Below, one piece after another: positions 33,725 through 42,522 of a DNA stretch of 64,000 nucleotides. Source of the DNA: Gymnopilus junonius. Lineage: Eukaryota; Basidiomycota; Agaricomycetes; Agaricales; Galerinaceae. Position numbers and translations under genes: made by a program. The notes under the pieces were generated by a model. That model saw only the letters and a list, made by a program, of their open reading frames with translations, was not told where the DNA came from and ran no database searches. Positions within the stretch are counted from its first letter, which is position 1. Every line of letters begins with the position of its first letter. The stretch is taken from contig JADNYJ010000124.1 in NCBI GenBank assembly GCA_015501075.1, positions 1-64,000 of the forward strand. The letters are read 5' to 3'.

Positions 33725-35495
33725 TTAGGATGTCGTCCATGTATACGATGATGACACCTCGGTAATGAGTGTCGAAAACAGTTCGTTCATCATCGTTTGG
33801 AAGGTCGCAGGGGAGTTTGTTAGTCCGAAGAACATGACGAGTGGTTCGAAAAGACCACGGTTCGTAATGAACGCCGCTTTCCATTCATCACCTTCTTTGA
33901 TCCTGACGTTGTTATAGCCCCATCTAATGTCAAATTTCGTGAAATAGTGAGCACCTCGGAGCTTGTCAGTGATTTCAGAGATAAGAGGTAAAGGATATCG
34001 GTTTTTTATTGTTGCTGCATTTAACCGACGATAGTCTTGAACAGGATGAAGACTACCATCCTTCTTTTTGACAAAGAAGAATGGAGATGCGATCGGACTT
34101 TTGGATGGTCGGATCTGTCCAGACTGTAAGTGTTCTTCAATGAATTCATTGAGTTGGTGTTGTTCATCTCGAGCTAATGGATAGATTTTGCTCGTAAATG
34201 GGGTGTTGTCATCTTTGAGTTCGATTGCATGATCCCATTTTCGTCGAGGCGGTAGAGTGTCAAAGCTGGCCTTTTGGAAAATAGGACTGAAATCTTTGAT
34301 GTATCTGTCAGGTATAGGGGTCTTTGCCTTCAACTTTTTCACCCGTTCTTCCTCCTCTGCAATGTGCTGTGAGATCGTATAACTGGCGCGAATGGTTTCA
34401 ACATCTTCGGGTAAGATAAACAGTCTTTCTCCTTCCTCCAACTGATCTACATCTTCATCATTCCAGGTGTCTTCCTCAATACTATCATCATCTTCATCAT
34501 CATCTTCAACAACAGCTCCTATCACATTCTCATCATCCTCCCACTCTTGCGGCATACCACATTCTCGTGGACAGCGATTAAAGAGTACTTTGGCATGATT
34601 CCAGTCAATGTTAGGATTATGTTTTCGAAGCCATGAATGACCAAGAATAATTTTGTTTGGGCCTGTGTTTGTGACAGTGAACATTATTGTCTCGACATGA
34701 TCTCCTATCTTTAGGCATAGCGAATAACATATCGGATAGGTCCACCTTCATTTGGGGTGCAGTCAACATTGTAGACTGGAATCAGGTGTGCAAGTTTTTC
34801 GAGATTTAGTCCCAATTCTCTCGCTAATGACTTGTCGATATAGCAGCCTGTTGCACCAGAGTCAAGAAGGCAGTCAACCATAAATTTCATAGCTGTGTCG
34901 ACAGTTTGAAGGACTGCAGGAATGATGGTTGAGTTTGCTTTGTTACTGCCTGTACTCCTTAGTTTATGCTGGAGTGGATGTCGAAGATCTTCTAATGTCC
35001 GGATAGCGTCATCAATTGGTGCAGTGATGAGTGCTTGAAAAAGCGATACTGTAATTTCATCTTGTCGCTGTTTAGAGGTCCACTTCTGCAACGCATAGAT
35101 TGCCCTATTTTCATTTCTTTCAGCCGTCGTAAAAGTTTCACTGCTGCAGATGTCTTGTTTGTCGTATATTCTCCTCCCTCCTCACTCAGGTTATTGTCTA
35201 CTTTTGCCTTTGACTGCTTTGGTTCATCCTCAGGTTTCGACTTCGACTGTTTGGGTCTATCTTCAGATTTCCTTTCTTCATGATCATTATCTTCGAGAAT
35301 ATATGGCCCCTTGGCCTTTTCCTTCTCATTCATCATCTTCTCATCCTTATCTTCCACTTCTTCAATTGTGGGCTTCAATGTAGATTTCTTCTCAGGTTGT
35401 GCGGCTTCGAGCGGTGTTGTAGATTCATGTATTGGCATCGATATGTTTGTAGTACTAGTACATTGTGTAGATGAAGAGGGCACACAAATATTCAC
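33725..35495 (-). pseudogene. pol: gypsy protease and RT 5' part, with frameshifts
   Basis: An acidic, Lys/Glu-rich linker (35495 downward) overlaps the gag stop. The aspartic protease signature LLDSGATGCYID sits near 34845-34870. RT fingers and palm follow (PIASPFFFVKKKDGS, DYRRLNAATIKNRYPLP, FTKFDIRWGYNN). The frame changes near 35125, near 34710 and near 33770, the last just upstream of YMDD. Each looks like a one-base indel because the protein text continues in the next frame. The overlap of gag stop and pol start could be natural, but three further breaks would disable the polyprotein unless they are sequence errors. Confidence 0.85.
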
Positions 35496-36642
35496 TCTTC
35501 GTTTGTAGGAAAACCCACTTCATTGAGTAATCCCTTTTTGTCATCATCAGGTAAACTGTTAAACATAGCACGAACATAGTCCCATTGAGGGCGACGTGGT
35601 TCAGGGCAGTCATGAGCCATATGACCTTCTTTGTTGCAGTTGAAGCAAGTAATAAGTTTGGATGCTCCTCCTCGAGTCCGGTCAATGTCCATAGGAGCTC
35701 CTGCCCTCCAAATGTCCCAGAGTTGGTATGTGCATGATGTGTACTGTTTTGAGCACCAGGTGTCGATCCTCTGCTTCCGCCAGTGCCATGACTTCCTCCT
35801 CCATGCGAAGCTGTTCCTCCTGCTTGACCTCCTCCAGTTGCTCCAGCTTGACTTCCTCCAGCATTCAACTTTCCACCAGTTCCAACGTCATTGCAGTTCA
35901 AGGATCCGCGATTGTTGAACCATAGGTTGCGGTTTCCACCCCCTCCGAAGTTAATGTTGTTCTTCATTTCTCTCCATTGTCGATCCTTCTGAACAGCTGC
36001 CTTCTTCCACTCATCATACGTCTGCGGCAAAGGAGTCTGATTATAGATGGCATTAAGAAGATGGGGATTAATGTTCTTCTTGATCCATCGAATGAGTCCG
36101 ATGTCATTGTAACCAGAGTCACGCTTATATGTATCGAGGTGCTCAAAATAGACCTCTGCAGTGGAGTTCCCCTGGACGAGCATTTCTACTGCAATTTGTG
36201 CATCTTCAGCTATGTTTGCGGACTCAAAGGACTCTTTCACAGCTGCCTCAAAATCTTTATACGTCAACCACTCCACCTTTCCAGCCTTAGCTTCCATCAT
36301 CTTCATATCCACCCACTCTTTCGCTAAACCCTCTTGCATGTATGAAAGGGCAAAGTAGATCTTTCTTTGGTCTGATTTATAAATTGATGGGTTGGCACCG
36401 AAGACGAGTTCGAGACTGATCAAGAATGCGCGAAGGTTTTTTGGGTTACCATCATACTGCTTTGGCGAAGCAACCTTCAGTTCCTTTTCATGATGAACAT
36501 CTTTGTGTTGGTTGGAGATAATGAGTTGTTCCATAAGCTGTCGGATTACCTCCATTTCTGGAGAAGAACTAGAGGTTGTAGATGCATTTCCAAATTCTGG
36601 GTTAAGAGAGAACTCAGGAACATCGAGGTTGTCGGGTGGCAT
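35455..36642 (-). pseudogene. gag: gypsy gag (capsid and zinc knuckle), frameshifted near its end
   Basis: The start MPPDNLDVPEFSL at 36642 leads into a capsid-like region (PKQYDGNPKNLRAFLISLEL, KIYFALSYMQEGLAKEWV, ESFESANIAEDAQIAVEML). A Gly/Ala-rich spacer follows. The nucleic-acid-binding CCHC knuckle (CFNCNKEGHMAHDC, about 35603-35644) lies in the next frame, entered at MDIDRTRGG (35692), and that frame stops at 35492. So there is a one-base deletion or insertion around 35700-35740. The family's usual order (capsid then knuckle) is otherwise kept. Confidence 0.85.
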
Positions 36643-36726
36643 AGTGTTTCAGATAGTGCAGTGAACTCCGAGAGAAAATCAAGGTCTCAGCCGTGCAATG
36701 AGGGTTAGAGGGAATCGGTTTGGGTG

Positions 36727-36740
36727 CAGTCTTGCGCTAA
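36727..36740 (-). promoter_or_regulatory. Predicted self-priming primer binding site of the gypsy element
   Basis: Two bases after the 5' LTR the element-sense sequence reads AGCGCAAGACTG (36738-36727). This is complementary over 12 positions (one G-U) to CAGTCTTGTGCT inside the LTR (36807-36796), about 30 nt after the TATATATA. No match to a tRNA 3' end beginning TGG is seen. Confidence 0.65.
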
Positions 36741-36924
36741 TGTCAGCGTCACGCAAGGAAAAGGCTGAAAATGGTAGATAAGCGGTGAATAGACCAGCAC
36801 AAGACTGGAGATCTATCTATGGAATACAGAGAATATATATACTATGAGGGTAAGACAGTTCTATAAAGAGAAAAGAGATAATAGAAAGATAAGATAAGGT
36901 GATCAGGAAGGTCGTTTCCTGACA
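36741..36924 (-). repeat. 5' LTR of the gypsy element
   Basis: 184 bp with an element-sense TATATATA at about 36833-36841. It differs from the 3' LTR at four positions, each a CpG changed to TpG or CpA. Confidence 0.9.
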
Positions 36925-37393
36925 TTGAGCCTGATATTTGTAACACTCCCACAAATAATTCATGCACCCCATCCGATAGAGCTCTGCTTGGATCGCTTCT
37001 GCACAGTAATGGTTGAGGTGAGTCACTGACAATAGTCACCTTCTGACCGTCAATAGTGCATGTTGTAATTTCTGCTTCCAGAGTAGTGGATAGGAAGAAT
37101 GTGCTGATCTGAGATCCTGATGAAGATGTTAGGAGCTTTATGCCGTATACATCTCTAATCAATGAGGTAAAAAGCGAACCAGTGAATGTACATGAGAAAT
37201 TTATGACTCCCGATTCCTGGATGGCCACATGCGCTGTATCGTACAGAGGAGAAGTTTGGAATTGTGAAGCATTGGAAGGGTCGAAGTTTAGCTGGTTCCA
37301 TCCAACTCTGTATTTAATACTTGGGTCCGTGTCATCAACGAAGATCTGAGGATCATGGTCTGCCCTGAGGGAGTTGAACATTGTAAGTTCTTG

Positions 37394-37460
37394 AAGTCAA
37401 AAAATAGCAATGAGAGATTCCCTAAGCCTTAGGGAATCTCTCATTGCTATTTTTCGACTT
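37394..37460. repeat. 67 bp near-perfect palindrome in the leader of the membrane-protein gene
   Basis: Arms 37394-37426 and 37428-37460 (33 bp each, one mismatch) are separated by a single base. The palindrome ends 13 bp before the ATG at 37381 and lies downstream of TATAAAA at 37464-37470, so a transcript from that TATA box could carry at least part of it in its leader. Confidence 0.85.
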
Positions 37461-37463
37461 AGG

Positions 37464-37470
37464 TTTTATA
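37464..37470 (-). promoter_or_regulatory. TATA box of the interrupted membrane-protein gene
   Basis: TATAAAA on the minus strand about 85 bp upstream of the ATG, just beyond the palindrome. Confidence 0.5.
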
Positions 37471-37479
37471 TGCCTACTA

Positions 37480-38302
37480 CAGATAGCATCTATTCCTGAT
37501 GTACATCAAAAAAAATTTGTTTCATGCATCATGTCATATCATATGAGATCATTTCATTTCTAGCCTCAGGATTCTCTTCTCATGGAAATGATTCCTTCAT
37601 CAGAATAACTCGAATTAAATGCCCACATGAATTATGTACTCTGCCATTTAAGTACCACAAGTCGAATATTTTACTGTCTGACAGACCTTCTGTACTTGAA
37701 ATTCCATCATTCATCAGAAGAAGGACAAGGGTTAAGTATAAATAAAATACAATTTAACCCATAGGCTTCTGATCATTTGGTGATGCAGTCGGAAGAACCA
37801 TCCATGCAGGCTCAACAGTGCCAAGGTCAAGCCAAAGTAGAGCCGAAGTTACGATGCTTTTACATAAGTAAAACATCATTCTTTTAGAGGACATTCTTGT
37901 AACGCTCTGTGATCCCACAGCATCTCAACATGTCTGCAATCAGGACAATGGCGTGCTTGTTTGGCTTGGTCTGGCTCTGCAGTCAAGCCGATGGCGTGCT
38001 TGTCCAGCTTTATCCGGCATATTCTTCTGCCATGTTGTCTTTTTCTTCAACAAACCATTGGTTCTTGTCATGGCAGTATTCTGTGTTTGTTGTTAAATTT
38101 CACTGCTGTGAAACTTATTTTGTATGTATAAATATTAATAGGCTTGTTTGGTGGAAATATCTTTTTGTAAGATGGCTGTGAATGGAGCCCTAGTGTAAGG
38201 TGGTTATATTTAGATTCAGATTATTTTTAAATGTTGCATCTTGTCCGCTGATATAAGTGGTGGAGGGATGCCACTTATGTAATATAATAAGTTACAAGGG
38301 CT
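37480..38302. other. Gap without recognised gene
   Basis: The frame at 37909-38181 has a hydrophobic start (MACLFGLVWLCSQADG) but no coding support beyond it. Nothing else recognised. Confidence 0.35.
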
Positions 38303-38908
38303 GCTGGACCTAGTGTTTGAAAGTCCAGTCCAGTATGGTTTTTGGGTGCCCAAGGACCCTAACCGAGACTGAGACCAGTTAGGTAAAATTAGAAATGTCT
38401 AAATAACTGGACTGGACTGCAACTAACTGGTCTTGATCAGTCTTGTGCAGTTATTTGCAGTTATATAACTGGTTTTAACTGGTTACAGTTATGACCAGTT
38501 TTTTTTTGGCATAAATAATTGTCTCATAGTGTAAACTAAATGACTCACAATTTTTATGGTCAAAATGAGCCCAAGAACATCACAAACGGTTGAGAAATGA
38601 TAAAATTAGAGCAGATTCAATGATTTTTGCAAGTATTGCTATAACTTTTTTGATTCTCAACCGAATTTTACGTTTTTTGAATCGTTCAAAAGCTATAATA
38701 TGTGGGTATAATCGTGCAAAATTTCAGAATTTTATGACCAGTTTAAGTGGTTACAAAAATTCTAAAATCCAGACTAACTGCTAACTGGATGGACTGCACT
38801 TTACAGTTACAATGGTTAGTATATTTTGCAGTTAGCATTGATTAAAGTCTGGTTTGGTCTCGGTTAATTTCCAGTTAATTAACTGGACTTCCAAACACTA
38901 GCTGGACC
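38303..38908. mobile_element. 590 bp hAT-type MITE with 8 bp target duplication
   Basis: The element 38311-38900 has 19 bp TIRs (TAGTGTTTGRAAGTCCAGT, one mismatch). It is flanked by an exact 8 bp duplication GCTGGACC at 38303-38310 and 38901-38908. Many AACTGG/CCAGTT motifs sit near both ends, as expected for subterminal transposase sites. It has no coding capacity. Its ends do not match the visible flanks of the hAT transposase gene at 42.5-45.6 kb. Confidence 0.92.
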
Positions 38909-41001
38909 CTTCAAGCTCTGGCACCTATTTATTTGATAGTTTTAGTACAGCTGTACCATTGTACCCTGAATCTCTTATCTTATGTATGTACATGAACAAC
39001 TATATCAATATCTGCATCAAAGGACTTGACAATACTGTCATGAAAACCTTTATCCTAATGCATTCTCATCATCAGATTATTGAACCAGAGTCTGTTAAGA
39101 AATTGAGTAGTGTGTGGCAAAATGCAGCTATATTTAGATTTGACTTATTATTAGTATCCAGAGCTGGGTGTGTGATTATATCAGCAGTGTTCCTCCACCG
39201 CTTATATAATCTAATATCTGTGCCAAGGTACTATCAGATTCACTGTTCAAGGTGTGTTCTATTTTATTCTGAAGGGCATATATTTAAATTTTACCTATCA
39301 TCATATATAGGTGGTCTGATACTATTATATGCATTCTAATACTATTTGCGAAGCAGGAAAAGCATCGTCCTGCCATGCAAAGCAGTGGCCCACTAAAACA
39401 AGTTAGAAGAAATGCACACAGAAGAAGCAAATTGAACTCATCTGTTTCCATATCAGCAGGGAAACCAGAGGGCGATTTTTGGATACTGCTCAAAGAGGAT
39501 CCAGATCAAGATATGTAGCGACATCAATCAGGATGCAACTTTCTTTTCTTTTATTTTTTTGGGTACCTCGATGGCGGCGAAAAATCAACCTTAAGGGACT
39601 TTAGTGAATGATTCATTCATGGTTTTAGTGATAAGGGAGACAGATACTGTGGTAGAGACTGGGTAAGTATACAAGGGATCACATATATAAGTCATGAGGG
39701 ACAAATGGGAATGAGCGGCTGGGGTCTGGCCCTGTGATGTCGGCTAACATGACAAAGTCACACCTCCACCCGCCACCTCAATTTCACAAATTTATGCCTT
39801 TTCTGTGTCTTCAGGCCCACATACGAGTGGAAAGGTTGCGTACATGTAAACTTTGAGCTTTTATATCGTCATTTATTCCCTTTTCTCTTCGTAGCCAACA
39901 GCATGCTCCGGTACTACTGGTACTACTAGCGTTGCAACTCCTGGACCACTGATCGTTTCCTTCCGCTTCAACCCTTTCATTGGTGGGTCTTTATAGCATT
40001 TGTGAGTGGATCCTGTATCATTGTATAATGAGGCTGAATGATGCGATTATGTTAGCACAGCATCACGAGTAACGATAATGACCTTCTCAAGTTCTACTGC
40101 ATAGAGAGGAAGTTTATGGATGTGCCTTCTCAGGTTTTCGTATTCCTCTTGTCTTCAACTAGCAGACACCCCCTATGTTAATGCCACTTCTCATCTCCAG
40201 ATACCTATGACTGATGTATGTACCCCCAGATTCACCCTTCAGCCAGTCGAGGTACTGCTCAGATTCCCGAGTATCGTTTGGTATGTGCGATTCGGCTGAC
40301 CATCTAGATGCTTTGAAACTGATCGATGTGGTCATCTAGTTTGCTCTTTCCTGGATGAGCTTGGCTTGGCAGGGTGTCGATTTGTCTGGTACCTCATCAT
40401 GTGTTATTGTGTTGTTGGTGTCAGAAGGGCGGGAGGGGAATGGATGCGATTGAGTTCTGAGGAGGCTTGCACAACCGGGATGGATGGTCCAGCTGAGGTT
40501 TGTCCCTATCTCCTTTTCATCTGCTTGAAGCATTCCTTGTGGCTTCTACCCCCTCCACTCTCACTTGAATGTCTGTGCTGACTTGGTACTTTTACTTGCA
40601 AGGCGCAGCCACATCCCATTCAACAACCAATCCAATGCCTCAATGTTGCCTGATAGGTAAACCTGCCTCCATGGTTCATTATTTTCAAATCTAATACATA
40701 CCTTATGTAACAGATTGGACCCAGAAAGTTCATCAGAGGGAACAAACTGGTGCACCCCTGAGTAAGGGTGATAAACTAACGAATTGATGAGGTGCACGTC
40801 AAAAAATATACCGATTTATAAAATAAATTAAAATGTCTTCCAAAGAAATTTCTGTCCATCAGTCATATTCCTCAATTTGTTCTTCCCTTCATAATGCCCT
40901 GCGATCCAGAAAGTGTACCATTTCATTCCTATTTCCTGAACTTGGAACTTGTTTCTTTGAACATGCTATTGGTTTTATTGAGAAATCCTCATTAACACGT
41001 C
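38909..41001. other. Gap without recognised gene
   Basis: Frames such as 38959-39339 and 40561-40797 (minus) have no recognised motif. A short Ser/Thr-rich exon-like piece bounded by AG and GT motifs lies near 39898-39980 but cannot be assigned. Confidence 0.35.
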
Positions 41002-41652
41002 CTAGGGCTGATTATACATTGCAGGCTCTTCTTGAAAGTGGATGACGGTGGTAGTCAGCAGTTCGGTCATGGACAGCGCAGATGGCACTGAATGATAGGA
41101 AGGTGGTAGTTCCACCACTTCTGCCTGCACCTCAGGCGCATGCTCCAGGTTGTTGCTATCCACGTGAACTATCACCCTTGCTGGATAGTCTTGGTGATGA
41201 TGATGATAATTCTCACTTGGTGTGCATAGTGAGGTGTTGTCAGGCCTTTGCTCAGTTTTGGACCTTTCACGCCCTCGAGGAAGTTGTGGTAAATCTGTAT
41301 GAGTAGTTGTTCCTGTTCCCCACATTTTTGCGGCTTCCATTCGGAGGATGCATGGGAGTATGAAGGGATTCATGGTGAGTGCCGGGTCATTGCTTCGGTC
41401 TTGAGACAATGATTGCTTTCTTTGGTGGAGGAGTAATATGTATAGTATGATAAGTAGAATTGCCGTTGCACTGAGAGAGACTCCAATAGCTATACCGATC
41501 CGACTAGCACTATGATTTCTTGCCCCAAGAGAAGATGATGTGGGGGTCTGCGGTGGCGGGGAAGAGGATGTTGTGGCAGGTGATACTGAGGGGTGGTGTT
41601 GCTGGAGCTCCATGGGTGTCTGTTCGTTGATGTTGATGCTACGTAGACTCAT
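41002..41652 (-). CDS. Short single-pass membrane protein with PPxY tail (paralogue)
   Basis: This 216-residue uninterrupted frame shares the C-terminal half of the 30025-37381 gene. A Ser/Pro-rich N-terminal segment (about residues 20-45) replaces the large ectodomain. A transmembrane helix follows (about 50-72, IGIAIGVSLSATAILLIILYI). The tail carries NPFILPCILRMEAAK, SKTEQRPDN, a His-rich patch, ARVIVHVDSNN and the PPxY motif PPSYHSV. It has no DDTDP ectodomain. It may be a truncated paralogue still expressed with a short outer domain, or a remnant whose upstream exons decayed. The reading frame itself is intact. Confidence 0.65.
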   Translation of the reverse strand: MSLRSININEQTPMELQQHHPSVSPATTSSSPPPQTPTSSSLGARNHSASRIGIAIGVSLSATAILLIILYILLLHQRKQSLSQDRSNDPALTMNPFILPCILRMEAAKMWGTGTTTHTDLPQLPRGRERSKTEQRPDNTSLCTPSENYHHHHQDYPARVIVHVDSNNLEHAPEVQAEVVELPPSYHSVPSALSMTELLTTTVIHFQEEPAMYNQP

Positions 41653-42340
41653 GATTCTCAGGTGGCCCTATACATACTCTACACATAAACATATACAGCA
41701 ATAACCATATGTGTTTTATATGGTATGTAAAGAGTAAGGCAGGAGTCTTAGTTGTGTGTCATGTAACATTACGATTCCCCTGCAGTGGTGAAAGTTGGTT
41801 CTGTCATCAAAATGCCTTGAATGTCGACATGGGTTAAGTACTCATCAAGGTTTATTGATTGCGAATTCTTGTCCTATATTGCATGCAGTAAATTTCTAAG
41901 GCCAGAAGGATGGTGGTCAGACACAAATAACACACTGTTCATCATTGGGCGTGTGCTCAAAGGCCATTCAACTTTTTATCTGGCTTGGGGTCGATCAGTA
42001 GGAGACACCCATCCACGAAAACCAATTACATGAGTGTGAATAACTAGCATGTCGGGGAAGAGGAATAGCATTTCCTGTGCTCTGTAAAGGTCAGGAATCC
42101 CGGAATAACTCGAGAAGTGTAGGCACTACATAGTATGAATGGTATCAATATCCCAGAAATCGCATGCAGAGTATAAGTTGATAGACGAGGTATGGAGGTA
42201 CAAGGAGGCACACACACAGGGAACAGGCTGAAAGGCTGATTTAGTCCATGTTAGCCATGATGGCACAGCTGAAAAAGGTCACTTTGCAGGGAACATTCAG
42301 TGCAGATGAAGGTCAAGACTAGGTAGGCAATAGCATGGGT
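41653..42340. other. Gap, including possible left end of the hAT element
   Basis: No gene recognised. From about 42340 the sequence shows partial inverted similarity to the other flank (near 45780-45832), the likely but unresolved hAT ends. Confidence 0.35.
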
Positions 42341-42522
42341 AATCCCACAGCTATCGCTGACGTGTACCGTACCCGACCCATCGAGGGTATGTAACCCATA
42401 TAGCTGCCAAACTTTCCCGCATGGATAGGGTAGGGTTGGGGTGCGGGTAGCGGTATATACCCTAACCCACGCCAGTACTACAGATAAGATAAAAGTATTT
42501 ACTTTAGATAAAAGATACTACA

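Larger units (their letters stand above)
31181..33884 (-). pseudogene. pol: gypsy pol, 3' part: RT thumb with YMDD, RNase H, integrase, chromodomain
   Basis: Minus-strand frame from the RT palm (YMDD at about 33732-33743) through RNase H, then the integrase zinc region (TTGHPGRYKTAELIL with CDLCQRTK). The integrase D-D-E triad sits at 32234-32236 (VDLTTELP), about 32054-32056 (VISDRGS) and about 31946-31948 (DGQTERVNQE). The chromodomain follows near 31210-31400 (EYLVKWKGFPMEENEW). The frame is split only by the MITE at 33053-33285; removing 235 bp puts the two halves in the same frame. The chromodomain probably steers integration toward marked chromatin, as known for chromoviruses. The integrase and chromodomain part shows no break. 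Confidence 0.9.
31019..36924 (-). mobile_element. Ty3/gypsy LTR retrotransposon, chromodomain (chromovirus, Tf1/sushi-like) type
   Basis: The element is bounded by 184 bp LTRs (31019-31202 and 36741-36924, 180 of 184 identical) beginning TGTCAG and ending CTGACA. It is flanked by the 5 bp target duplication TTGAG (31014-31018 and 36925-36929). Transcription runs on the minus strand. The order gag, protease, RT, RNase H, integrase, chromodomain fits the Tf1/sushi group. It is nested inside a membrane-protein gene and carries a MITE inside its RNase H region. Several single-base frameshifts mean it is not autonomous as it stands. Confidence 0.93.
30025..37381 (-). pseudogene. Single-pass membrane protein with PPxY tail, disrupted by a gypsy retrotransposon
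   Basis: Gene pieces flank the retroelement: exon 1 37180-37381, exon 2 37116-36930 continuing at 31013-30876, exon 3 30025-30818, with introns 37117-37179 and 30819-30875 (GT-AG). Subtracting the element and one copy of the 5 bp target site gives 1326 bp with all phases matching, a 441-residue product. So the gene was intact when hit, near residue 131. The ectodomain begins IFVDDTDPSIKYRVGWNQ with SPLYDTAHVA and CTIDGQ, a beta-rich pattern common in basidiomycete membrane proteins. A transmembrane segment (VIRVSVGAVAFLTVILMLCII) leads to a cytoplasmic tail with PFILPRILRIEA, RVIVHVDSED and the PPxY motif PPPAYRPV. No signal peptide is obvious. Function unknown; an adaptor role is inferred from the tail. 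Confidence 0.85.

Noticed and set aside
35455..35495. Programmed frameshift between gag and pol
   Set aside because: The overlap could allow it, but three other breaks in the same element make simple indels the safer reading.
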